In this document: piece after piece, positions 1 to 11,340 of the stretch
Layout: each line of letters starts with the position of its first letter
How positions within the stretch are numbered: the first letter of the stretch is position 1
Assembly (NCBI GenBank): GCA_052389435.1
Contig: JBQTIB010000124.1
Coordinates: 1-13,145 of the forward strand
Direction: 5' to 3'
Source of the DNA: JBQTKD01 sp052389435
GTDB taxonomy: Bacteria > Actinomycetota > Actinomycetes > Sporichthyales > Sporichthyaceae
DNA length: 13,145 nucleotides
Made by a program: the position numbers and the translations under genes
The notes under the pieces: model-generated
Seen by the model: only the letters and a program-made list of their open reading frames with translations
What the model was told of the DNA's origin: nothing
Databases searched by the model: none

Positions 1-155
1 GCACGCTGGCCGACATCGCCGCGCAGGTGACGGAGGCCGACGTCCGCCGGACCGCGGTCATCCTGGTGGGCGCGGTACTGACGGCACGTCAGTTCGGCGA
101 TCGTCATAGCTCGCGGCAACGATCCGCGCTGTACAGATGGCTGTCGCCGAACTGA
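1..155 (+). pseudogene. Inverted partial copy of the cobM 3' end
   Basis: Read on the plus strand in the frame starting at base 3, this segment encodes residues 204 to about 235 of CobM (beginning TLADIAAQVTEADVRRTAV), identical to the minus-strand gene. It then leaves the homology at base 101 and runs through unrelated codons to a TGA at 153-155. The genuine gene continues instead into a DSHLYS-type C-terminus typical of CobM, so this plus-strand copy is the derived one. No start is visible because the window begins inside it. It is not expected to make a functional protein and may not exist in the chromosome if the inverted repeat is an assembly artefact. Confidence 0.5.
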
Positions 156-243
156 CGTGCCGTCAGTACCGCGCCCACCAGGATGACCGCGGTCCGGCGG
201 ACGTCGGCCTCCGTCACCTGCGCGGCGATGTCGGCCAGCGTGC
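1..243. repeat. Perfect 100-bp inverted repeat at the window edge
   Basis: Bases 1-100 are the exact reverse complement of bases 144-243, checked in ten-base blocks without a mismatch. The arms are separated by a 43-bp spacer (101-143). The left arm is cut by the window start, so its true length is unknown. The right arm lies inside cobM; the spacer carries the last codons of cobM and its stop. The spacer contains a small hairpin of its own (112-116 pairing with 124-128). A perfect arm this long is far larger than a terminator. It suggests a fold-back or strand-switch event, or an assembly fold-back at a contig end; a genuine recent inverted duplication is also possible. Confidence 0.97.
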
Positions 244-850
244 CGCGCAGCACCAGCTCGTCCGGGCGGCTGGCCCGAGCCACCACGGCAACCGGGGTCG
301 ACGGCCCGTAGTGGGGGAGCAGGTCCGCGACGACCGCCTCGATGTTCTGCACCGCCAGATGGAGCACCAGGGTGCAGCCGGTTCGCGCCAGCGTGGCGAG
401 ATCCTCCCCCGGCGGCATCGGCGTCGAGCGCTCCGAGATCCGGGTCAGCAGCACGCTCTGCCCGACGCCCGGCACGGTCAGCTCGCGGCCGAGCGTCGCG
501 GCCGCGGCGGCGTAGGCCGGCACCCCTGGGGTGACGTCGTAGGGAACGCCGGCCTCGTTCAGCCGGCGCATCTGCTCGGCCAGCGCCGAGTAGATCGACG
601 GGTCCCCCGAGTGCAGTCGCGCGACGTCGAGCCCCGCGGCGTGGGCGGCGACCAGCTCCGCGACGATCGCGTCGAGGTCCAGCCGCGCGGTGTCCACGAG
701 CCGCGCGCCCGGTGGACACCACGCGAGCACCTCGGCGGGCACGAGCGACCCGGCGTACAGACACACGGGCGAAGCGGCGATGAGATCGCGCCCGCGGAGG
801 GTGATGAGATCCGCGGCCCCCGGCCCCGCCCCGATGAAGTGCACCGTCAC
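104..850 (-). CDS. cobM: Precorrin-4 C11-methyltransferase
   Basis: This cytoplasmic SAM-dependent methyltransferase converts precorrin-4 to precorrin-5 in the cobalamin corrin-ring pathway. The 248-residue product has the tetrapyrrole methylase fold: the N-terminal glycine-rich segment GAGPGAADLIT (residues 7-17), LHSGDPSIY (79-87) and TPGVPA (107-112). Its length and its end in DSHLYS match actinobacterial CobM. I chose the GTG at 850 because homologues begin MTV(H/Y)FIGAGPG. A TTG at 865 is possible, and a GTG at 844 has a better-spaced GGAG, so the start is uncertain by a few codons. It is the last cob gene visible, about 110 bp downstream of cobL with a hairpin between them. Its last third is duplicated in inverted orientation at the window edge. 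Confidence 0.95.
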   Translation of the reverse strand: MTVHFIGAGPGAADLITLRGRDLIAASPVCLYAGSLVPAEVLAWCPPGARLVDTARLDLDAIVAELVAAHAAGLDVARLHSGDPSIYSALAEQMRRLNEAGVPYDVTPGVPAYAAAAATLGRELTVPGVGQSVLLTRISERSTPMPPGEDLATLARTGCTLVLHLAVQNIEAVVADLLPHYGPSTPVAVVARASRPDELVLRGTLADIAAQVTEADVRRTAVILVGAVLTARQFGDSHLYSADRCREL

Positions 851-882
851 CGCTCCGCGCCCCAACCCGCGACGGAACTCGT

Positions 883-942
883 CCGATAGCGCAGAAAGGC
901 ACCGGGGTGGAGATCGTTTTCGGGGCTCGACTGCGCTATCGG
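883..942 (-). promoter_or_regulatory. Hairpin between cobL and cobM
   Basis: CCGATAGCGCAG at 883-894 is perfectly complementary to CTGCGCTATCGG at 931-942, giving a 12-bp stem around a 36-nt loop in the 109-bp cobL-cobM gap. No T-run follows on the minus strand, so a simple intrinsic terminator is unlikely. An RNA processing or stability element, an attenuator, or a protein-binding dyad would fit. The only direct evidence is the complementarity. Confidence 0.55.
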
Positions 943-959
943 CGGAAAAGGGATCCGGT

Positions 960-2156
960 TCATTTGACGGCCGTCCACTGGGTGACGGGGTGGGACTGCT
1001 GCCAGGCCGTGTAGCGGCCCAGGGGGACCGGGCGGCCTATCTCCAGGCGGGTGAGGTCGCCGCCGAGGCGGTCGGCGTGCTCGATCACCACCGCCTCGGT
1101 CTGCAGCGTCACCGCGTTCACGACCAGCCGCCCGCCCGGGGCCAGCGCGGCGAAGCACAGCTCCAGCAGGTCCGGGTCGCTGCCGCCGCCGCCGACGAAC
1201 ACGGCGTCCGGTGCGGGCAGGCCGACCAGTGCCGCGGGCGCCTCGCCGACGACGACCTGCAGGTCGGGCACGCCGAGCCGGTGGGCGTTGCGCACGATGC
1301 GGTCGGCGCGCTCCGGGTTGCGCTCCACCGCGATCGCCCGGGAGCCCGCGGCCGCACGCATCCACTCGATGCCGACGCTGCCCGCCCCGCCGCCGACGTC
1401 CCAGAGCAGCTGGCCGGGCAGCGGCGCGAGCCGGGCGAGCGTCACGGCGCGGATCTCGCGCTTGGTCAGCTGGCCGTCGTGGTCGAAGGCCTCGTCCGGC
1501 AGCCCGGTCCGCGGCAGCGGTGCGCCGTCGGCTACCGCTTCGATGCCGACGACGTTCAACGCGTCGAACCCGGCGCTCGGCGCCTGCAGGTCGCCGGCGA
1601 AGGCGGCCACGATCCGCTCCCGCGGACCGCCGAGCTGCTCGAGTACCCAGACCTTGCTCGCGCCGTAGCCCGCGTCGGCGAGGAGCGCGCACACCTGCTC
1701 GGGCGTCTGGGCCCCGGAACTGAGCACGAGCAGACGTGCGCCCGGCGCGAGGTCGGTCCGCAGCCGGTCCAGGGGCCGGCCCACGGCCGAGCGGACCACC
1801 ACGTCCTCCATCCGCCACTTCAGGCGCGCACACGCCAGCGACACCGACCCCGGATGCGGCACGACCTCGACGGCCTCGGGCCCCAGCAGACGCACCAGGG
1901 TCGAGCCGATTCCGTAGAACATCGGGTCTCCGCTGGCGAGCACGCAGACCCCCAGTCCGGTCAGCTTCTCGAGCACGGGCGGCAGGTTCTCGACGAGTCT
2001 GGTCGGCAGCGGCACCCGCAGCGCCGGCAGGGCGTCGGGCAGATAGGCCAACTGCCGCTCGCTGCCGATCACCGCGTCGGCCGCCGCGATCGCCGTGCGG
2101 CCCGGGCCGGACAGCCCGTCCCACCCGTCGGCGCCGATGCCGACCACGACGATCAC
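960..2156 (-). CDS. cobL: Precorrin-6Y C5,15-methyltransferase (decarboxylating), CbiE-CbiT fusion
   Basis: This bifunctional cytoplasmic enzyme of corrin synthesis methylates C-5 and C-15 and removes the C-12 acetate carboxyl, turning precorrin-6B into precorrin-8. The 398-residue protein is the usual two-domain fusion. The CbiE-like half (about 1-205) has GIGADGWDGL near the start and ASGDPMFYGIG at 74-84. The CbiT-like half (about 215-398) has LTKREIRAVTLARL at 230-243 and the SAM-binding LWDVGGGAGSVGIEW at 251-265. The start is GTG behind GGAGG (2161-2165, 4-nt spacing). It follows the PPOX gene by 70 bp and precedes cobM, so co-transcription is likely. No truncation or missing motif is apparent. 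Confidence 0.95.
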   Translation of the reverse strand: MIVVVGIGADGWDGLSGPGRTAIAAADAVIGSERQLAYLPDALPALRVPLPTRLVENLPPVLEKLTGLGVCVLASGDPMFYGIGSTLVRLLGPEAVEVVPHPGSVSLACARLKWRMEDVVVRSAVGRPLDRLRTDLAPGARLLVLSSGAQTPEQVCALLADAGYGASKVWVLEQLGGPRERIVAAFAGDLQAPSAGFDALNVVGIEAVADGAPLPRTGLPDEAFDHDGQLTKREIRAVTLARLAPLPGQLLWDVGGGAGSVGIEWMRAAAGSRAIAVERNPERADRIVRNAHRLGVPDLQVVVGEAPAALVGLPAPDAVFVGGGGSDPDLLELCFAALAPGGRLVVNAVTLQTEAVVIEHADRLGGDLTRLEIGRPVPLGRYTAWQQSHPVTQWTAVK

Positions 2157-2226
2157 GCCGCCTCCATCGTCGGCCGTGCCGTTGCCGTCGGAGGACGCTC
2201 GGTCGACGGTTCGCCCGCACGCCCGC

Positions 2227-2652
2227 TCACGACGGAACGTGCCCCAGCATCCGCGTCAGCTTCACCAGAATGACCACGCGCTCGGGGTTGGGCTTGGGCT
2301 CGCGGTAGCGCAGCGCGTAGCGGCGCTCGGCCTCTCGGACGTCGTCGGGGTCCTGCGAGACGGTGGCCAGGCCCTCGGCGGTCGCCCACCGGCCGCCGTC
2401 CACCTGGCAGATCGCCACGTGCGCCCCCGCGGGACCCGCCGCTGCGACCTGACGCACCTTCAGCGACGGGCGCGACGCGATGACGCGCACCAGTCCCACC
2501 TCGGGGTCGAACGTGGCACCGACCGGCACCACGTGCGGGCGTCCGTCGGCGTGCAGCGTGGTCAGCGTGCACGGGTGCCGCTCCGACCAGAACGCCGCCA
2601 GCGCCGGGGAGTCCAGCGGGATCGAGTGGTCGAGATTGCGAACGCGGGTCAA
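2227..2652 (-). CDS. PPOX-class F420-dependent oxidoreductase, Rv2074-like
   Basis: This 141-residue protein has the split-barrel pyridoxamine-5'-phosphate-oxidase-like fold. Visible hallmarks are a first strand TLTTLHADGRPHVVPVG (29-45), then the SRPSLKVRQV cofactor-side segment (60-69), CQVDGGRWATAEG (82-94) and a C-terminal RYALRYREPKPNPERVVI (111-128). The pattern closely recalls Mycobacterium tuberculosis Rv2074, an F420H2-dependent biliverdin reductase that also sits near cobL. That assignment is from memory of the family, and the substrate here is inferred. I chose the TTG start because GGAGG lies 6 nt upstream; the open frame runs further up, but that stretch looks non-coding. The gene lies between cobF and cobL on the same strand, suggesting a tetrapyrrole-linked redox role. 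An FMN or haem-related function is the alternative. Confidence 0.88.
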   Translation of the reverse strand: MTRVRNLDHSIPLDSPALAAFWSERHPCTLTTLHADGRPHVVPVGATFDPEVGLVRVIASRPSLKVRQVAAAGPAGAHVAICQVDGGRWATAEGLATVSQDPDDVREAERRYALRYREPKPNPERVVILVKLTRMLGHVPS

Positions 2653-2658
2653 GTAGTT

Positions 2659-2663
2659 CCTCC
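2659..2663 (-). promoter_or_regulatory. Ribosome binding site deciding a TTG start
   Basis: GGAGG on the minus strand, 6 nt before the TTG at 2652, sets the start of the PPOX gene. The upstream in-frame codons have no comparable site and do not resemble the family. Confidence 0.75.
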
Positions 2664-2690
2664 GTGGGAGCGCCGTGCTGCGACGCGAAA

Positions 2691-2717
2691 AACCTATGCG
2701 ACGACCGGGTCCGGCAA
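2691..2717 (-). promoter_or_regulatory. Possible promoter for the PPOX-cobL-cobM segment
   Basis: On the minus strand TTGCCG (2712-2717) and TAGGTT (2691-2696) resemble actinobacterial -35 and -10 boxes and lie in the 121-bp gap after cobF. The spacer is 15 nt, shorter than the usual 16-18. A start site about 7 nt downstream of the -10 would give a leader of roughly 30 nt ending in the GGAGG. This is a weak match only. Confidence 0.25.
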
Positions 2718-2773
2718 CCCTGCGCGCCCCTGCGGGGCCGCGGCGGGCGCACCTCGCCCCGTCCGGGTTGGAG

Positions 2774-3529
2774 TCAGCGGCGGCGGCGCAGGAGATAGGA
2801 GTCCATGATCCAGCCCTTGCGCTCGCGGGCCGCATTGCGCAGTGCGACGATCTCCGCCTTGCGCTCCTGCAGGTCTCCGGCGACGAGGATCTGGTCCGGC
2901 ATCCCGAGGTAGGCGCCCCAGTAGACGTCGAGGTCGTCGTCCTCGAGGCGCTCGAAGGCCGCCGAGCCGTCGAGCATCACGAGCACGTCGTCGAGTTCGG
3001 CGGGCATCCCGGCGTGCAGCCGTCGCCCGGTGGTGACGTGCACGGGCTCGCCGAGACCGGTGAAGGTCACCCGGTGCGCGGCTGCGAGCGTCTGCAGGCT
3101 GGTAATCCCCGGGACGACGCTGGTGGCGAAATCGACGCGACCCCGGGCGCGGACCCGGTCCAGGACGCGCAGGGTGCTGTCGTAGAGCGCCGGATCGCCC
3201 CAGACCAGGATCCCGCCGTTCTCCGCCGGCCCGAGCGAGGAGAGCATCGCCGCCTCGAACGCGACGGCTCTCAGGTCGTACCAGTCGTTCACCGCGCCGG
3301 GATAGTCCGCCGCGGCCCGGTCCCGGGACTGCTCCGGGATCTCTACCAGCCGGTAGGGGCGATCGACGTACCGCTCGCAGATGTCGCGGCGCAGCGCCAC
3401 CAACTCCGCCGTCGGGCGGCCCTTGTCGACGACGAAGACCACGTCGAGGGTGCCGAGGACCCGCACCGCCTGGAGCGTCAACTGCTCCGGGTCGCCGCTG
3501 CCGATGCCGATTACATGGACGCTACGCAC
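2774..3529 (-). CDS. cobF: Precorrin-6A synthase (deacetylating)
   Basis: This SAM-dependent enzyme methylates C-1 of precorrin-5 and releases the extruded acetyl group as acetate, giving precorrin-6A. It is a marker of the aerobic (late cobalt insertion) cobalamin route. The 251-residue protein shows the tetrapyrrole methylase motifs IGIGSGDPEQLT (7-18), LVWGDPALYDST (108-119) and VVPGITS (138-144), plus the family's WYDLR segment (83-87). Length is normal for CobF. The GTG start fits the family N-terminus, with only a weak AGGG about 8 nt upstream. It is the first gene of the minus-strand cob cluster and diverges from the carboxylase gene across 243 bp. No cobalamin riboswitch was recognised upstream. 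Confidence 0.95.
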   Translation of the reverse strand: MRSVHVIGIGSGDPEQLTLQAVRVLGTLDVVFVVDKGRPTAELVALRRDICERYVDRPYRLVEIPEQSRDRAAADYPGAVNDWYDLRAVAFEAAMLSSLGPAENGGILVWGDPALYDSTLRVLDRVRARGRVDFATSVVPGITSLQTLAAAHRVTFTGLGEPVHVTTGRRLHAGMPAELDDVLVMLDGSAAFERLEDDDLDVYWGAYLGMPDQILVAGDLQERKAEIVALRNAARERKGWIMDSYLLRRRR

Positions 3530-3772
3530 CGGTACACCCTGCCGGCCGTGCCCTCGGTCACCTCCCCAGCCTCGTGTGTAGCGGCCGTCACGCTCGTGAT
3601 CGTCCGTTGTTGTCGTCGCCGTCACTGTGCCGAGCGGGGTGGGAACCCTAGGCTCGCCGCAGGCGTGGCCCATGCGCCGGCGCAAAGTCCCGATCGCGTC
3701 GGCAGTCGCCGTGCGACGAGCCATTCCTGCTTTGCCGGAGCGTCCCCGGTTGCCAAAGAAAGAGGCCCTCAG
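3530..3772. other. Divergent intergenic region between cobF and the carboxylase gene
   Basis: This 243-bp stretch must hold the promoters of two divergent genes. I looked for a cobalamin riboswitch on the cobF side and found no match to the B12 box or its conserved core. The only promoter-like signal is TAGGCT (3649-3654), which reads as TAGGGT on the opposite strand through a CCTAGG palindrome. No convincing -35 lies at the right distance on either strand. No small ORF is supported. Confidence 0.4.
3761..3765 (+). promoter_or_regulatory. Ribosome binding site deciding the carboxylase start
   Basis: AGAGG, preceded by a purine-rich stretch, lies 7 nt before the GTG at 3773. It fixes the start even though the reading frame stays open for about 1.1 kb upstream, across cobF. 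Confidence 0.7.
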
Positions 3773-9289
<5,517 letters not shown>

Positions 9290-9302
9290 CAGGGAAAACG
9301 GC

Positions 9303-9347
9303 CCGAAGGGTCGGACGGCCGCTCGGCCGTTCGACCCTTCGGTTTTT
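9303..9347. terminator. Hairpin terminator between convergent genes
   Basis: CCGAAGGGTCG (9303-9313) pairs with CGACCCTTCGG (9332-9342). The stem continues inward through CGGCC/GGCCG to a GCTC tetraloop, about 18 bp in all with one G-T wobble, followed by TTTTT on the plus strand. On the minus strand the hairpin is followed within a few bases by TTTT, so it can serve both the carboxylase gene and the convergent membrane-protein gene that ends at 9365. Confidence 0.88.
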
Positions 9348-9364
9348 GGAGGGGGGAGAAGCCC

Positions 9365-10312
9365 CTACGAGGCCGACGCGGGGAATTCGTCGCCGGACTC
9401 GTTGTCGGTGTCGTCGTCGCTGTCCTCGTCCTGCTTGTCCTTGCCCGCCTGGCCCTTGCCGACGGCGGGAGAGTCGTCGGCCTTGAGCTGGCCGGGCGCG
9501 TTCGCCCGACCGGAGTTCTCCGACTTGCCCGCCTCGGCGGCGTCGCCGTCCTGTTCGGAGGTCGGGGCCGGCGCGGCGTTCTTCTTGACCTGACCCGGCG
9601 CGGTGGCCTTGCCCTTGCCCTGCGCCGGCGAGCCGTCTTCCTTGAGCTGGCCGGGAGCGGTCGCGTTGCCGGCGGTCTCGGACTTGCCGGAGTTCTCGCC
9701 CTCGGCGGCAGCGGCCGGAGCCTCCTCGACGGGCGGGAGCGTCGTCGGCGGGGTGCCGAGGATGCCGCCGCAGAAGGCGGGGACCTGGGCGATGCCGCCC
9801 GCTGCGGCGATCAGGGCGGAGAACGCGGTGCTGTCGGCGGCCTTGCCGGGGTTGGCCAGCACGTTGCCCGTGGTGGCCGATTCGCACAGGCCGCTCCAGT
9901 CGCGGACCTTCGCCTCCTGCTCGGCCTTGTCCTTCTTGGCCTTCTTCTCCGCCTTGGCCTCGGAACCGACGACCGGGGTGTCGGCGGGGACGGGCAGAAC
10001 GCCCGTGCTCGCGGCGAAGGCCATGCCGCCGGTGCCGGTGACGGCGATCGCGACGGCGGCGGCCTTGACGGTCAGAATGCGGGTCAGACGGTTCATGAAG
10101 GAAGAGCTCCTCGAGTCGCGGACGGGAAGTCGAGCCGCACGGAAGGCCGCCAGGGCGGCGGCTTCCCCGCGCAGTTCCGCACCGTTGGCCGGCGCCGCCG
10201 CCTCGTTCAGCAGCAGACGCAGGGCCGCCGCCTCCGTCGGGTTCAGGGCCTGCTCGCTGAGCAGGTCCGACACGGCGTCGGCTCGGTTCGGGGTGGTGGG
10301 CTCGGTGTTCAT
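9365..10312 (-). CDS. Single-pass membrane protein coupled to an ECF sigma factor; putative regulator
   Basis: The 315-residue protein has an Ala/Leu/Glu-rich cytoplasmic N-terminus (1-72, including EAAALAAFRAAR at 50-61). One hydrophobic segment follows (about 78-101), then a Lys-rich stretch, then a module with Cys143 and Cys181 around NPGKAADSTAFSALIAAAGG (154-173). The C-terminal third is Ala/Gly/Lys-rich with APGQ(L/V)K at 219-224, 238-243 and 272-277, ending in an acidic tail. Its ATG overlaps the sigma factor stop (ATGA), so the two are translationally coupled. Position suggests an anti-sigma or sensor partner, but no zinc-binding HxxxCxxC motif is present. I recall similar two-cysteine proteins beside sigma factors in other actinobacteria. 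Function is unproven. An internal ATG at 10096 with GAGGAG upstream could give a shorter form. Confidence 0.8.
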   Translation of the reverse strand: MNTEPTTPNRADAVSDLLSEQALNPTEAAALRLLLNEAAAPANGAELRGEAAALAAFRAARLPVRDSRSSSFMNRLTRILTVKAAAVAIAVTGTGGMAFAASTGVLPVPADTPVVGSEAKAEKKAKKDKAEQEAKVRDWSGLCESATTGNVLANPGKAADSTAFSALIAAAGGIAQVPAFCGGILGTPPTTLPPVEEAPAAAAEGENSGKSETAGNATAPGQLKEDGSPAQGKGKATAPGQVKKNAAPAPTSEQDGDAAEAGKSENSGRANAPGQLKADDSPAVGKGQAGKDKQDEDSDDDTDNESGDEFPASAS

Positions 10313-10950
10313 CTCACTTCCTTCAGCGCATGGGTCTCGATTTCTGTCACACCCGGCTGTTCGGCGAGGATCGCGGCGAGCCGGGCAAGCCCGCGGCTGG
10401 CGCAGGTGCGCACGGCGCCGGCCTTCTTACCGAGCACGTCCGCGGCCGCCTGGGCGTCGAGACCGACGACCACGCGCAGCAGCACCGCCTCTGCCTGGTC
10501 CCGCGGCAGTCTGGCGATCAGCGCCAGCGCCCGTTCGGTGCCCAGCCGTTCGTCCACCAGAGCGGCGACGTCGTCGACGGCCGCCTGCTCGGGTGCGAGG
10601 TCCAGGTCCAGGTCGGCCAGGACCGGCCGGCTCTTCGCGCGGCGCAGATGGTCCAGCGCGCGGTTGCGGGCGATGGTCGCGCTCCAGGCGCGGAAGGCTC
10701 GGCCGTCGCCGGAGAACGTGGGCAGGTCGCGCGCGATCTGCAGCCACGCGTCGCCCGCGACGTCCTCCGCCTCGGCGCCGACGATGGAGCCGAGATAGCG
10801 CACCAGCCCGGCCGCGAGGGTGCGATAGACCACGACGAACGCACCCTCGTCGCCCTGCGCCGCCGCCGCGACGGCGGCGGTCAGGGCCGCGTCGGGATCC
10901 TCGGCGGGCGAGGCCGCGGACCGCTCGGGGGAGCGGCGTTGACGAATCAC
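10309..10950 (-). CDS. ECF-family RNA polymerase sigma factor
   Basis: The 213-residue protein should direct RNA polymerase to a specific promoter set. Region 2 lies at about 38-105 (VVVYRTLAAGLVRYLG, then EAEDVAGDAWLQIAR at 60-74 and FRAWSATIARNRALDHLRR at 86-104). Region 4 lies at about 140-195 (IARLPRDQAEAVLLRVVVGL and the helix-turn-helix AADVLGKKAGAVRTCASRGL). There is no region 1 or 3, as in ECF factors. I chose the GTG at 10950 because GGGAGG lies 6 nt upstream; the frame stays open further but looks non-coding. The stop overlaps the start of the membrane-protein gene, a usual sigma/anti-sigma arrangement. A GAAC-N17-CGTC sequence upstream suggests autoregulation. The ECF subgroup was not determined. 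Confidence 0.92.
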   Translation of the reverse strand: MIRQRRSPERSAASPAEDPDAALTAAVAAAAQGDEGAFVVVYRTLAAGLVRYLGSIVGAEAEDVAGDAWLQIARDLPTFSGDGRAFRAWSATIARNRALDHLRRAKSRPVLADLDLDLAPEQAAVDDVAALVDERLGTERALALIARLPRDQAEAVLLRVVVGLDAQAAADVLGKKAGAVRTCASRGLARLAAILAEQPGVTEIETHALKEVR

Positions 10951-10956
10951 GCAGGA

Positions 10957-10962
10957 CCTCCC
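10957..10962 (-). promoter_or_regulatory. Ribosome binding site deciding the sigma factor start
   Basis: GGGAGG on the minus strand lies 6 nt before the GTG at 10950 and excludes the longer open frame to 11094. Confidence 0.75.
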
Positions 10963-10983
10963 GGTCGATCGGCGTCTCGATCC

Positions 10984-11008
10984 GACGCAGCGGGAGGGCA
11001 AACGGTTC
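10984..11008 (-). promoter_or_regulatory. Candidate ECF-type promoter of the sigma factor operon
   Basis: On the minus strand GAAC (11005-11008) and CGTC (10984-10987) are separated by 17 nt, the layout of many ECF promoters (GGAAC or GAAC at -35, CGTC or CGTT at -10). The predicted start site is about 25 nt before the GTG, leaving room for the GGGAGG. Autoregulation is the usual reason for such a site. The match is short and could be chance. Confidence 0.45.
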
Positions 11009-11025
11009 GTCCCATTCGCGAGAGT

Positions 11026-11062
11026 GGCCGTTCGGGCCATGGCCGGGATCGGCCGAACGGCC
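11026..11062. promoter_or_regulatory. Dyad cluster upstream of the sigma factor promoter
   Basis: GGCCGTTCGG (11026-11035) is perfectly repeated in inverted orientation as CCGAACGGCC (11053-11062). A 10-bp palindrome, GGCCATGGCC (11035-11044), lies between them. This fits an operator for a dimeric regulator, about 20 bp upstream of the candidate -35 of the sigma factor. In GC-rich DNA palindromes arise easily, so this is suggestive only. Confidence 0.4.
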
Positions 11063-11291
11063 CCTCCGCCGGCCTGAAAGGGGACTGGGCACACGCAGGG
11101 TGGGTGCTCTAATCCGATGTTTGGGGGTTTCTTCTGCTTTCCTCAGGGAAGGAAAGGCTGTGCGCCCCCGGATGGGGTCCCCCGTATGGGGATCGCCGGA
11201 GCCGGAGGTACGGACCCAGTACAGCGTCGGGTCCCGCGCCCGGAGGGCCGCCACGAGGCCCTTCTCGGGCTTTCTGCACATGTCCCGAGCA

Positions 11292-11321
11292 TCGACAGGC
11301 GTCCCCCTATGTGCCTGTCGA
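11292..11321 (+). promoter_or_regulatory. 9-bp dyad just upstream of the lipoprotein RBS
   Basis: TCGACAGGC (11292-11300) and GCCTGTCGA (11313-11321) are perfect inverted repeats with a 12-nt loop, ending 6 nt before AAGGAG. In RNA this makes a stable hairpin that could influence ribosome access or mRNA stability; in DNA it could be an operator. No T-run follows, so it is not a terminator. Confidence 0.5.
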
Positions 11322-11327
11322 CGAGTT

Positions 11328-11333
11328 AAGGAG
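11328..11333 (+). promoter_or_regulatory. Ribosome binding site deciding the lipoprotein start
   Basis: AAGGAG lies 7 nt before the GTG at 11341. It rules out the in-frame GTG at 11311, which lies within the upstream dyad and would put extra charged residues before the signal peptide. Confidence 0.8.
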
Positions 11334-11340
11334 TTCGCAG

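Larger units (their letters stand above)
10951..11340. other. Intergenic region between divergent sigma factor and lipoprotein genes
   Basis: This 390-bp gap has no supported gene. From left to right it holds the sigma factor RBS, a candidate ECF promoter (10984-11008) and a cluster of dyads (11026-11062). A pyrimidine-rich tract (11121-11143) follows. The rest is a GC-rich stretch that can fold locally: ATGGGG occurs twice (11172-11177 and 11186-11191), GGGCC/GGCCC lies at 11245-11249/11257-11261, and CTCGGG/CCCGAG at 11264-11269/11284-11289. Last come a 9-bp dyad (11292-11321) and the lipoprotein RBS. The right half looks like a structured leader for the lipoprotein mRNA, but I recognise no riboswitch class. 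Confidence 0.5.

Noticed and set aside
690..2273. A 527-codon plus-strand open frame opposite cobL and cobM
   Set aside because: It is the codon-aligned complement of cobL, giving Arg/Gly/Ala-rich sequence without a domain or ribosome binding site.
2675..3772. N-terminal extension of the carboxylase frame upstream of 3773
   Set aside because: The extra residues overlap cobF in antisense and do not resemble the biotin carboxylase N-terminus, which begins at VFERIAIVNRGEAA directly after a ribosome binding site.
3530..3772. Cobalamin riboswitch upstream of cobF
   Set aside because: A GTCACTG-like and a GTGGGAA-like string occur, but on the strand opposite to cobF. No B12 box or matching core was found on either strand.
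9365..10096. Shorter membrane protein starting at the internal ATG 10096
   Set aside because: It has a GAGGAG 10 nt upstream, but the ATGA overlap with the sigma gene and the plausible cytoplasmic N-terminal segment favour the full-length start at 10312. Kept only as an alternative.
11311..11340. Upstream GTG start for the lipoprotein
   Set aside because: It falls within the dyad and lacks a ribosome binding site, while the GTG at 11341 has AAGGAG at 7 nt and gives a normal signal peptide.
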